Shown in pieces: positions 6,814 through 14,394 of a stretch of 15,130 nt of DNA; positions within the stretch are counted from its first letter, which is position 1, and every line of letters begins with the position of its first letter. The stretch is from assembly GCA_030430515.1 (NCBI GenBank), contig JAUIKX010000042.1:1-15130 (forward strand), read 5' to 3'. Position numbers and translations under genes: made by a program. The DNA is from Gammaproteobacteria bacterium. GTDB lineage: Bacteria > Pseudomonadota > Gammaproteobacteria > Pseudomonadales > Azotimanducaceae. The notes below the pieces were generated by a model. It was not told the origin of the DNA and searched no databases. It was given only the letters and a program-made list of their open reading frames with translations.

Positions 6814-7869
6814 ATGTTTGAGGATTTATGGTCTGCAAATCAGCTGGTTTCGGCCGCAGCTCTTGCGCTGCTGATCGTTGGCTTGAATTTCGCCATCCCC
6901 TTTGGAGGCGGCAGCTGGTTGCGCCCGCTCATCGTACACTGCCTGTCTTGCTTACTTGTTGTGTGGCTCGCGCTGTCTCCTGTCGCCCAATCTGCCGTTG
7001 GCCAGGTCGGGCCAGAACCCGATGTAATAACCGACGGCCCCCGCCCTGCATGGATTCCTCACGGCCCCTCAGAGCCAAACAACCGTCCTTTGTTAGCACC
7101 CGGCTATCGGATGGCAGGTCCACCGCCGCCCGCACGCGCCATTTTCTCACTGCTGATCTATGTCGTTCTGGCCAGCATAGGGCAGGCCGTTGCATGGTCG
7201 CGAAGATCGAGAGCCCGCGAGCGCCGCGTGCTGGTCACCGAAGCGCAACTGGCGCGAGCACAGCTCTCGGCCCTGCAAATGCAGATCAATCCTCACTTTC
7301 TGTTCAATGCACTCAACAGCATTTCAACCCTGATACACAGTGACCCTCGGGCCGCCCAGGATACGCTCAGCGACCTTGGGGAATTGCTTCGGCGTGTGCT
7401 GCAGACTGAAAACGAATCCCAGGTAACACTTCGCCGCGAACTTGAGTTTCTGGATGCTTATCTGGGAATTGAGCAACGTCGTTTTGCACAACGCTTGCGC
7501 ATCGAGCGAGTGATCCAGAGCGATCTACTCGAGGCCCACGTACCGACTCTGATTCTCCAGCCTATCGTTGAAAACGCGATAAAACATGGCATTGAAGCTA
7601 AAAGGGAAGGCGGTGTGGTGCGCATCGAGGCATGCAAATCGGAGGGTTTTCTGCACATCCAGATCAGTGATTCCGGGCCGGGAATCAGCCATCTGCTTTC
7701 GCTCCCCAACGTCGGCGGCATCGGCCTGGCCAACACACGCATGCGACTTGAACACTGCTACGGGAATGGATACGTACTCAACGTTACCAACAATGCTTGG
7801 GGAGGCTGTACTGTGAGCGTGAAGATTCCATATCACACCGAACCTGTGGAACCATCGGCACGCATATGA
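6814..7869 (+). CDS. LytS/AlgZ-type sensor histidine kinase
   Basis: A 351-residue inner-membrane kinase. Membrane segments lie at about 11-30, 36-58 and 109-128. The loop between the second and third (about 59-107) should be periplasmic and is strikingly proline-rich (DGPRPAWIPHGP, MAGPPPPAR). The cytoplasmic part holds the His_kinase domain with the phospho-accepting His161 in LQMQINPHFLFNALNSIS, then a HATPase domain with N-box LQPIVENAIKHGIE (249-261), DSGPG (286-290) and GGIGLANTRMRL (301-312). This is the kinase type that partners with LytTR regulators. Its stop overlaps the start of the regulator gene (ATGA), so the two are coupled. The ATG at 6814 has only a weak upstream site (CCGAG); nearby ATGs at 6795 and 6801 are out of frame. 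It has no PAS, GAF or other recognised sensor domain, so any signal is read by the membrane segments or the short loop. Confidence 0.93.
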   Translation: MFEDLWSANQLVSAAALALLIVGLNFAIPFGGGSWLRPLIVHCLSCLLVVWLALSPVAQSAVGQVGPEPDVITDGPRPAWIPHGPSEPNNRPLLAPGYRMAGPPPPARAIFSLLIYVVLASIGQAVAWSRRSRARERRVLVTEAQLARAQLSALQMQINPHFLFNALNSISTLIHSDPRAAQDTLSDLGELLRRVLQTENESQVTLRRELEFLDAYLGIEQRRFAQRLRIERVIQSDLLEAHVPTLILQPIVENAIKHGIEAKREGGVVRIEACKSEGFLHIQISDSGPGISHLLSLPNVGGIGLANTRMRLEHCYGNGYVLNVTNNAWGGCTVSVKIPYHTEPVEPSARI

Positions 7870-8627
7870 ACATTCGAGCACTGATCGTTGATGACGAGGC
7901 ATTGGCGCGGCAACGTGTGCGCCAACTCCTGCAGAACGAACCGGACATAGAGATTGCAGGTGAGTGTGACTGCGCACAGGATGCGCTGCATGTCATCTCC
8001 CGAGAGCGCCCACAACTGCTCTTCCTCGATGTACAGATGCCGGAAATGGACGGTTTCCAACTACTTGAGCGGATACCGCCGCAAGAGTTACCAGCCGTGA
8101 TTTTCACAACCGCTTTCGATCGGCACGCAGTTCGCGCATTTGATGCCCATGCGGTGGATTATCTGCTGAAGCCTTTCAAACAAACCCGCTTCGTTGAAGC
8201 GCTGTCCAGAGCGCGGAGCGAGATTAACGATGGCACCGACAGTATAGTAGATGCGGTTCGCAAACTCCTCGCTGCACGAGAAGAAACTTTGCCACCAAAG
8301 TTGTCCCGAATTACTGTTAAAGAGGGTGATCGAACTCTCGTCGTTAAAACCGCTGATATTGAAGCTTTCGAGGTTGCCGGAAATTACGTTGTTGCACATG
8401 TGGGCAGTAAGAGCCACGTTTTCCGGGACAGCCTCAGCAACCTCGAAAAAGCGCTTGACCCAGCTCATTTTCTACGCGTGAGCCGCAGCGCTATCATCAG
8501 TCTTGATCGAGTGATAGAGCTTCAGCCTCTGTTCAAGAGTGAGTATGTGATCGTCCTGGAGAGCGGCCGACAAGTCACCATGACGCGGGGATTACGGGAC
8601 GTCGAAAAGGCTCTGAGGTACACCTGA
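7866..8627 (+). CDS. LytTR-family response regulator
   Basis: A 253-residue regulator. The receiver domain (about 1-120) has the acidic pair Asp9-Asp10, phospho-acceptor Asp55 in LLFLDVQMPEMDG, Thr82 in IFTTAF and Lys102 in DYLLKPF. The LytTR DNA-binding domain (about 145-250) has SRITVKEGDRTLVVK, DIEAFEVAGNYVVAHVG, FRDSLSNLEKAL, FLRVSRSAIISLDRVIEL and VTMTRGLRDVEKAL. The start at 7866 gives the family's standard MNIRALIVDDEALAR N-terminus and overlaps the kinase stop; the frame is open 23 codons further up to an ATG at 7797, but that would overlap the kinase deeply. It should be phosphorylated by the adjacent kinase and bind direct repeats in target promoters. Adjacent targets such as the exported proteins just upstream are plausible but not shown. 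It is convergent with dnaE, 17 bases apart. Confidence 0.95.
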   Translation: MNIRALIVDDEALARQRVRQLLQNEPDIEIAGECDCAQDALHVISRERPQLLFLDVQMPEMDGFQLLERIPPQELPAVIFTTAFDRHAVRAFDAHAVDYLLKPFKQTRFVEALSRARSEINDGTDSIVDAVRKLLAAREETLPPKLSRITVKEGDRTLVVKTADIEAFEVAGNYVVAHVGSKSHVFRDSLSNLEKALDPAHFLRVSRSAIISLDRVIELQPLFKSEYVIVLESGRQVTMTRGLRDVEKALRYT

Positions 8628-8638
8628 CGCATATGAGC

Positions 8639-8653
8639 GCCGCTTCAAGCGGC
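8639..8653. terminator. Small palindrome between convergent regulator and dnaE genes
   Basis: gccgc (8639-8643) and gcggc (8649-8653) pair around ttcaa and overlap the dnaE stop codon. The arm position suits a shared, bidirectional terminator for the two convergent genes, but the stem is short, has no T-run on either side, and partly reflects the alanine codons at the end of dnaE. Confidence 0.25.
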
Positions 8654-11600
8654 AGCATTGCGATAGGCCAGGCGCACATTGCCTTCCCCGAACTCCCCTT
8701 TCAGCGCATAGATCAGATCATCGCAGGGCACCACCTGCCAGTCATGTCCCAGATTGATGTGCGCACGGGCACCGTTGCCGTCGTAACGCAGCGCCACAGA
8801 GCAGCCGTCCGCGGTCACCCTGTGCGGCGCCAGCACGCTGCGCAGGCGCTCGTTGAGATCGCGCCCGGGGGCGCCGTTGACGGCGATCTCCACACCCTGC
8901 GCGTATTTTCGACGCGCATCGACAAACGATTGCACGCTGGATACGCGAATCTTCATGGAGGCGCCACCGTTGTATTCGTCGGCCTGCACCTCACCCTCGA
9001 GCACGAGTACCGCGCCTTTTTCGATCTGCGCCCGATATTGCTCGTAAACATCAGCAAATACCGCGGCTTCCATGCGAGCAGACTTGTCGTCCAGCTCGAT
9101 GAACGCAATCGTGCCGCCACGCTTACCCTTCATGGTACGCATACTGGTTACCATGCCGGCGAGCGTCTGGGTTTTCTTCTCGGCCCGAAGATCCGCCAGC
9201 CGAGACGGACACATGACACGCAATTCTTCGAGATAGGCGTCGATGGGGTGGCCGGTGAGATACAGACCCAGCGTGTCTTTTTCTGCCGCAAGGCGTTCGC
9301 TTTCACGCCAGGGCTTCACGTGCGACACGTCCACTTCCGGCGTTTTGCTCGCCACGCCACCAAATAGGTCTGACATGCCGAGATCGGCGTCTCGCGACGC
9401 CTGCTCTGCACGCTTCATGGCATCGGGTATCAGATGCATCAGACGAGCGCGCTTGAGGTCGAGGTCGTCCAGATCTGCGTCGCCCAGCTCATCCATGGCA
9501 CCGCTTTTCACCAATGCTTCCAATACCCGCTTGTTTGCTTTTCGCGCATCCACACGCGCGCAGAAATCGTGCAGGCTGCTGAACGGTCCGCCGCTTTCGC
9601 GTGCTGCGATGATCGCTTCCACCGGCCCCTCGCCCACACCGCGGACCCCGCCCAGACCGTAGACCACCTTGTCATCCGTCGCGGTGAAGCGGAATGCGCT
9701 GGCGTTCACCGTCGGCGGCGAAAGCGCGAGCTTCATCTGCCGAAGCTCTTCGACGAGCTGTTCGATGCGATCCACGTTGTGCATATCCGCCGACATGTTG
9801 GCGGCCATGAAATGGGTGGGGAAATGCCGTTTGAGCCAGGCGGTCTGATAGGAAACAAGGGCGTAGGTGGCGGAGTGGGATTTGTTGAAGGCGTAGCCGG
9901 CAAACTTCTCCATTAGGTCGAAGATCTCGCCGGCCAGGGTTTCGTCGACCCCGTGCTGGCCGCTGCCCTCCATGAACTGCTTGCGCACTTTGGCCATTTC
10001 GTCGGCTTTCTTCTTGCCCATAGCACGACGAAGCAGGTCCGCCTGCCCCAGGCTGAAGCCGGCCAGCACCTGCGCAATCTGCATCACCTGCTCCTGATAG
10101 AGCACAACGCCGTAGGTGCCCGACAGGCTCTCCTCCAGCGCCGGATGCTGGTAGGTCACCGGTTCGCGACCGTGTTTTCGGTTGATGTAGTCATCGACCG
10201 CACCGCTCTGCAGAGGACCAGGCCGGAACAGCGCAACGAGCGCGATGATGTCTTCGATATCGTCCGGCAGCAGCCGCCGGATGAGGTCGCGCATGCCCCG
10301 GGATTCCAGCTGGAACACGGCTACCGTTTCGGCACTCTTGAGGAGCTCGAAGGTCTGCGGATCGCGCAGATTGATCTTCTCGATGTCCACCTGCTGATCC
10401 GCCGGACGCAGCGCATTGAGGCTCTGCACGCACCAGTGGATGATGGTCAGGGTCTTGAGGCCGAGAAAGTCGAACTTGACGAGACCCGCTCGCTCCACAT
10501 CGTCTTTGTCGAACTGCGAAACGAGCCCCCCACCCTGCTCTTCACAATAGAGCGGCACGAAGTCGGTGAGATCCGACGGCGCGATCACCACGCCGCCGGC
10601 GTGCTTGCCCACGTTGCGCACCACCCCTTCGAGTTTGTACGCCATCTCCATGATTTCGGTGACTTCATCGTTCTGCTCGATGAACTCCACGAGCTCCGAC
10701 GATTGCTCAACGGCCTTGGTAAGCGTCATGCCGACTTCGAAAGGAATGAGCTTCGACAGCTTGTCGGCTAGCCCGTAGGGCTTGCCCTGCACGCGGGCAA
10801 CGTCCCGCACCACGGCCTTCGCCGCCATGGTGCCGAACGTGATGATCTGGCTCACCGCATTGGAACCATACGTTTCGGAGACGTGCTGAATGACCCGGTC
10901 GCGCCCTTCCATGCAGAAGTCCACATCGAAGTCGGGCATGGACACCCGCTCGGGATTGAGGAAGCGCTCGAACAGAAGGTCGTACTCGAGCGGATCGAGA
11001 TCGGTGATGCCGAGCGCGTAGGCCACCAGCGAGCCCGCACCGGAACCCCGCCCGGGGCCGACGGGAATGTCGTGCGCCTTGGCCCACTGGATGAACTCCA
11101 TGACGATGAGGAAGTAGCCCGGAAAGCCCATCTGAATGATGATGTCGAGCTCGTACTTGAGCCGCTCCCGATACATCTGCTCCGTGCGTTCTTCTGTGAG
11201 CTCTTCTGTGAGATTGGTGGTTTCCAGGCGCTTGTCGAGGCCCTCTCCCGAAACCCGGATGAGATGGCTTTCGAGGGTCTCTTCTTCCGGTACCGGATAG
11301 TCCGGCAGGTAGTAGGTGCCCAATTCGATCTGCACGTTGCAGCGCCTGGCGATCTCCACGGTATTGGCCAGCGCTTCGGGCAGATCGGCAAAGCGCTCCG
11401 CCATCTCTTCAGGCGTTTTCAGATACTGTTCGGGAGAATAGCTGCGCGGACGCCGCGGGTCGTTGAGCACGCGGCTCGAACCGATGCACACGCGGGTTTC
11501 GTGCGCCTCGAAATCTTCCCGGTCGAGGAAACACACCTCGTTGGTCGCCACCACCGGCAGACCGAGCTGGGTTGCAAGCTGCACGACCGCATGCAGATGG

Positions 11601-12127
11601 GTCTCTTCATCCGGCCGACCGGTTCGCTGCACCTCCAGATAGAACCGCCCTTCAAAGGTTGCGGACCAGTAACCGGCAAGGTCCCGGGCCTCGGATTCGT
11701 GGCCGGAGAGCAGTGCCTGGCCGATCTCCCCCGCTCGCCCGCCACAGAGCATGATGAGGCCTTCGTTCTGACGGGCGAGGGAGTCTCTGCAGACAAGGCC
11801 GTGCTTATCGCCTTCGGTATAGGATTCAGAGACCAGCCGCAGCAGGTTCTCGTAACCCGCCTGACTCATGGCCAGCATCACCACCCGGGCGACGTTTCCC
11901 TCGGGCGTCTGGTAACGCAGCTCCGAGCCGACGATGGGTTTGATGCCGGCGGACAGACAGGCCGAGTAGAACTTGACCAGCGCGAAGAGGTTGCCGCGAT
12001 CGGTGAGCGCTACCGCCGGCATGTCGATTTCACGACAGCGCGCGGCCAGCTCTTTGATGCGGACGATGCCGTCGGCAAGCGAGTATTCGCTGTGCACCTG
12101 CAGATGGACGAAAGGCGTTTCGCTCAC
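8645..12127 (-). CDS. dnaE: DNA polymerase III alpha subunit
   Basis: Catalytic subunit of the replicative polymerase. The 1160 residues equal the length of the E. coli protein. Order: N-terminal PHP domain (FVHLQVHSEYSLADG, LTDRGNLFALVKFY); polymerase palm with PDFDVDFC, whose Asp401 and Asp403 are the metal ligands; third catalytic Asp553 in KFDFLGLKT; FRPGPLQSGAVDDYINRKHG; fingers with YQEQVMQIAQVLAGFSLGQAD; helix-hairpin-helix and clamp-binding motif MSDLF at 918-922; OB-fold (TLAGMVTSMRTMKGKRGG) and the C-terminal tau-binding region. The PHP motifs are degenerate (LTDRGN), as in E. coli, so proofreading is probably by a separate epsilon subunit. The start is GTG at 12127; the GTGA overlaps the rnhB stop, so translation is coupled. 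A short in-frame duplication encodes LTEELTEE at about residues 306-313. Confidence 0.98.
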   Translation of the reverse strand: MSETPFVHLQVHSEYSLADGIVRIKELAARCREIDMPAVALTDRGNLFALVKFYSACLSAGIKPIVGSELRYQTPEGNVARVVMLAMSQAGYENLLRLVSESYTEGDKHGLVCRDSLARQNEGLIMLCGGRAGEIGQALLSGHESEARDLAGYWSATFEGRFYLEVQRTGRPDEETHLHAVVQLATQLGLPVVATNEVCFLDREDFEAHETRVCIGSSRVLNDPRRPRSYSPEQYLKTPEEMAERFADLPEALANTVEIARRCNVQIELGTYYLPDYPVPEEETLESHLIRVSGEGLDKRLETTNLTEELTEERTEQMYRERLKYELDIIIQMGFPGYFLIVMEFIQWAKAHDIPVGPGRGSGAGSLVAYALGITDLDPLEYDLLFERFLNPERVSMPDFDVDFCMEGRDRVIQHVSETYGSNAVSQIITFGTMAAKAVVRDVARVQGKPYGLADKLSKLIPFEVGMTLTKAVEQSSELVEFIEQNDEVTEIMEMAYKLEGVVRNVGKHAGGVVIAPSDLTDFVPLYCEEQGGGLVSQFDKDDVERAGLVKFDFLGLKTLTIIHWCVQSLNALRPADQQVDIEKINLRDPQTFELLKSAETVAVFQLESRGMRDLIRRLLPDDIEDIIALVALFRPGPLQSGAVDDYINRKHGREPVTYQHPALEESLSGTYGVVLYQEQVMQIAQVLAGFSLGQADLLRRAMGKKKADEMAKVRKQFMEGSGQHGVDETLAGEIFDLMEKFAGYAFNKSHSATYALVSYQTAWLKRHFPTHFMAANMSADMHNVDRIEQLVEELRQMKLALSPPTVNASAFRFTATDDKVVYGLGGVRGVGEGPVEAIIAARESGGPFSSLHDFCARVDARKANKRVLEALVKSGAMDELGDADLDDLDLKRARLMHLIPDAMKRAEQASRDADLGMSDLFGGVASKTPEVDVSHVKPWRESERLAAEKDTLGLYLTGHPIDAYLEELRVMCPSRLADLRAEKKTQTLAGMVTSMRTMKGKRGGTIAFIELDDKSARMEAAVFADVYEQYRAQIEKGAVLVLEGEVQADEYNGGASMKIRVSSVQSFVDARRKYAQGVEIAVNGAPGRDLNERLRSVLAPHRVTADGCSVALRYDGNGARAHINLGHDWQVVPCDDLIYALKGEFGEGNVRLAYRNAAA

Positions 12128-12765
12128 GATACGGCTCCGACGTCGAGACAGCGAGCAACGGGCGCAAACGAGCGCCGATGGAGCGCACAGGGGCCCAGCG
12201 TTTCAAGCGCCTCGAGGTGCGCGCGCGTACCGTAACCTTTGTGCACCTCGAAACCGTATCCGGGAAATTCTTCGGCCATGCGGCACATCTCCTCGTCGCG
12301 GGCGACTTTCGCCAGAATCGAAGCGGCGGCGATATTCGCCATGCGGTCATCACCTTTGACCAGCGCCACCGCAGGACAGGCCACAGCCGGCAGCATGTTG
12401 CCGTCGACGTAAAGAACCTGCGGCGCTCGCTCCAGCCCCTCGACGGCCCGTGACATAGCCAGCAGGCTGGCTCTGAGAATATTCAAATCATCGATCTCCG
12501 CCACATCGGCCCGGGCAATGCACCAGCTCGCCGCGTGCGCTCGGATCTCTTCAGACAGCGCCTCACGCTTTTTTGCCGTCAGTTTTTTGGAGTCTCGCAG
12601 CCCCCGAATGGGATGGCTCGGATCAAGCACCACCGCTGCGGCGATCACCGGCCCCGCCAGCGGCCCGCGACCCGCTTCGTCCACCCCGGCGCTCCAGGTT
12701 GGCGACCAACCGGAGACTTCCAATGTGAACTGCGAGTCCAGGGACACAGGCAATATCTGAGGCAT
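12124..12765 (-). CDS. rnhB: Ribonuclease HII
   Basis: Cuts RNA in RNA-DNA hybrids and starts removal of single ribonucleotides from DNA. With the ATG at 12765 the protein has 213 residues (E. coli 198). The four catalytic acids are visible: Asp29 and Glu30 in GVDEAGRGPLAGPV, Asp121 in VDGN and Asp139 in KGDDRMANIAAASILAKV, with the same 18-residue spacing between the last two as in E. coli. Other family signatures are LRDSKKLTAKKREAL and FEVHKGYGTRAHLEAL. The frame stays open upstream to an ATG at 12861, but those 32 extra residues have no family resemblance, and neither start has a good ribosome binding site. Its stop overlaps the dnaE GTG start, giving a two-gene unit with dnaE as in other gammaproteobacteria. 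lpxB, its usual upstream neighbour, is absent; a divergent nitroreductase gene lies there instead. Confidence 0.95.
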   Translation of the reverse strand: MPQILPVSLDSQFTLEVSGWSPTWSAGVDEAGRGPLAGPVIAAAVVLDPSHPIRGLRDSKKLTAKKREALSEEIRAHAASWCIARADVAEIDDLNILRASLLAMSRAVEGLERAPQVLYVDGNMLPAVACPAVALVKGDDRMANIAAASILAKVARDEEMCRMAEEFPGYGFEVHKGYGTRAHLEALETLGPCALHRRSFAPVARCLDVGAVS

Positions 12766-12802
12766 GAATGGGGACCGATAGATTAGCAGGAGGCACGGTG
12801 AG

Positions 12803-12931
12803 ATGCGATTCGCACAGGCCAGATTCACGCCGTTTTCACCAACCGAACGACAGACTCGCACCTGCCTGCGACGGCATGTAGTCTGGGGCTATCCACCGAT
12901 AAGCTTTCTGCACCAGTCACGGAGAACCTGA
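12803..12931 (+). CDS. Possible 42-codon leader ORF before the nitroreductase gene
   Basis: A full AGGAGG (12788-12793) lies 9 bases before an ATG that opens a 42-codon frame, beginning MRFAQARFTPFSPTERQTR and ending LHQSRRT. Its TGA (12929-12931) directly abuts the ATG of the nitroreductase gene. The peptide is arginine-rich with no signal peptide or known motif. A perfect ribosome binding site and end-to-start junction suggest a translated leader or coupling ORF. Against it, the composition is that of random GC-rich sequence, the nitroreductase has its own GGAGAA site inside the ORF, and a GTG at 12798 in another frame is also near the AGGAGG. Confidence 0.3.
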   Translation: MRFAQARFTPFSPTERQTRTCLRRHVVWGYPPISFLHQSRRT

Positions 12932-13606
12932 ATGTCCCACCCACAACTCGAACTGACCAACGACGAACTGCTCAGCACCACACGCGCCGTGCGCAAGCGG
13001 CTGGACTTCGACCGCCCGGTGCCAATGAGTGTCATCGAAGAATGCATGAACCTGGCGGTGCAGGCGCCGTCCGGCTCCAACGCCCAGGGCTGGCAGTTCA
13101 TGTTCGTCACCGACCCTGACAAGCGCGCCAAAATCGGCGAATACTACCGGCAGGCATTCAGCGTCTATAAAGACATGCCGGTGGCGATCCACAAGCTGCA
13201 CGCCGACTCTTCCGACGATTCGCTGAAAGACAGCCAGAACCGGTCGGCCTCGTCCGCCGATTACCTGGGCGAGAACATGGGCAAGGCCCCGGTACTCATG
13301 ATCCCCTGCATAACCGGCCGCACCGACACGCCGGAAACGAACAACGCCATCGCCCAGACCGGCACCTTCGGCTCCATTATCCCCGCCGCATGGAGCTTCA
13401 TGCTCGCAGCCCGCGCGAGGGGCCTCGGCACCGCCTGGACGACGCTGCACCTCATGCACGAGAAAGAAGTTGCCGAACTCCTCGGCATTCCCTTTGAGTC
13501 CGTCATGCAGGTCGCACTGATTCCCATCGCCTACACCAAAGGCACCGACTTCAAACCTGCATACCGCCCGCCCGTGGAGACGGTCATGCACGTGGATCAG
13601 TGGTAG
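12932..13606 (+). CDS. Nitroreductase-family protein (FMN-dependent oxidoreductase)
   Basis: A 224-residue cytosolic protein of the nitroreductase fold, which binds FMN and reduces nitro, quinone or enone compounds with NAD(P)H. Visible signatures: TTRAVRKRLDFDRPVP near the N-terminus (FMN phosphate contact region, Arg18, Arg21), the loop QAPSGSNAQGWQFMFVTD (44-61), then SIIPAAWSFMLAARARGLGT (the FMN-contact helix ending GLGTAWTT) and LLGIPFESVMQVALIPIAY. The natural substrate cannot be told. GGAGAA at 12921-12926 sits at a good distance before the ATG. It is followed after 2 bases by a DUF1295 membrane protein, so the genes are cotranscribed; it diverges from rnhB. Confidence 0.92.
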   Translation: MSHPQLELTNDELLSTTRAVRKRLDFDRPVPMSVIEECMNLAVQAPSGSNAQGWQFMFVTDPDKRAKIGEYYRQAFSVYKDMPVAIHKLHADSSDDSLKDSQNRSASSADYLGENMGKAPVLMIPCITGRTDTPETNNAIAQTGTFGSIIPAAWSFMLAARARGLGTAWTTLHLMHEKEVAELLGIPFESVMQVALIPIAYTKGTDFKPAYRPPVETVMHVDQW

Positions 13607-13608
13607 GC

Positions 13609-14394
13609 ATGAGTTCGCCGCTGGAGCTTTTTCTGGTCTGCATCGCTTTTGCGTTCGTCGTGAACTGGCTGGCGTATGTGCCGGCCTTTCTCGGGCAGAC
13701 CGAAAAGTACTTCGACCTGATGGGCGGCGTGACCTACGTCAGCGTCGTGTTGATGGCTTGGCTGCTTCACCCCGATGGCGTGGATGCCCGCGGCTACCTG
13801 CTCGGCGGGCTGATCATTGCCTGGGCAGCGAGGCTGTCGGTTTTTCTTTTCCTGCGCGTCCAGCGAACGGGGCACGATTCCCGTTTCGAGAAGATCAAAC
13901 GTTCCTGGTCGCAGTTTCTGATGACGTGGACCATTCAGGGCCTGTGGGTGTCGATGACCGCCGCCTGCGCGCTGGCGGCCATCACGCTGAGCCCCGAGGT
14001 GCCGCTTGGACCCTTTGCCATCTGCGGCGCGCTGATCTGGCTCGCCGGTATGGCCTTCGAGGTGGTCGCCGATGCACAGAAAAGCCGGTTCAAGGCAGAC
14101 CCTGCCAACGAAGGCCGTTTCATCGACGAGGGCCTGTGGAGATGGTGCCGTCACCCGAACTACTTCGGCGAGATCGTTCTGTGGACGGGCATCAGCGTCA
14201 TCGCCCTGCCGACGCTCAGCGGCTGGTGGTATCTGACGCTGATCTCGCCGGTGTTCGTGTGGTTCCTGCTCACGAAGATCAGCGGCGTGCGCCTGCAGAA
14301 CGGCCAGGCGCGCAGGCGTTGGGGTAACGATGAGGCCTATCAGAGCTACCGAGCCAGCACACCGAAGCTGATTCCCCGCCCGCCCCGCAGATGA
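13609..14394 (+). CDS. DUF1295 / steroid 5-alpha-reductase-like membrane protein
   Basis: A 261-residue integral inner-membrane protein with about six or seven hydrophobic segments (for example FLVCIAFAFVVNWLAYV, YLLGGLIIAWAARLSVFLF, WVSMTAACALAAI, ICGALIWLAGMAFEVVAD, YLTLISPVFVWFLL). The C-terminal signature DEGLWRWCRHPNYFGEIVLW, with the RHPNYFGE core, is that of the steroid 5-alpha-reductase and isoprenylcysteine methyltransferase fold shared by DUF1295 proteins. Members are thought to be reductases or transferases on lipid-like substrates; the bacterial substrate is unknown. I prefer the ATG at 13609, 2 bases after the nitroreductase stop; a GTG at 13600 would add three residues and overlap. 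Its TGA overlaps the ATG of the acyltransferase. Confidence 0.88.
   Translation: MSSPLELFLVCIAFAFVVNWLAYVPAFLGQTEKYFDLMGGVTYVSVVLMAWLLHPDGVDARGYLLGGLIIAWAARLSVFLFLRVQRTGHDSRFEKIKRSWSQFLMTWTIQGLWVSMTAACALAAITLSPEVPLGPFAICGALIWLAGMAFEVVADAQKSRFKADPANEGRFIDEGLWRWCRHPNYFGEIVLWTGISVIALPTLSGWWYLTLISPVFVWFLLTKISGVRLQNGQARRRWGNDEAYQSYRASTPKLIPRPPRR

Noticed and set aside
7797..7865. Upstream start for the response regulator
   Set aside because: The ATG at 7866 gives the standard receiver-domain N-terminus and the usual 4-base overlap with the kinase stop.
10883..12235. A 450-codon open frame on the plus strand opposite dnaE
   Set aside because: Same reason: the real gene is dnaE with all catalytic motifs on the other strand.
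12766..12861. A 32-residue N-terminal extension of RnhB from an upstream ATG
   Set aside because: The extra residues do not resemble RnhB and there is no ribosome binding site; the ATG at 12765 gives the expected length.
12917..13591. A 224-codon minus-strand frame opposite the nitroreductase gene
   Set aside because: The plus strand shows FMN-binding motifs, a ribosome binding site and operon spacing; the minus frame has none.
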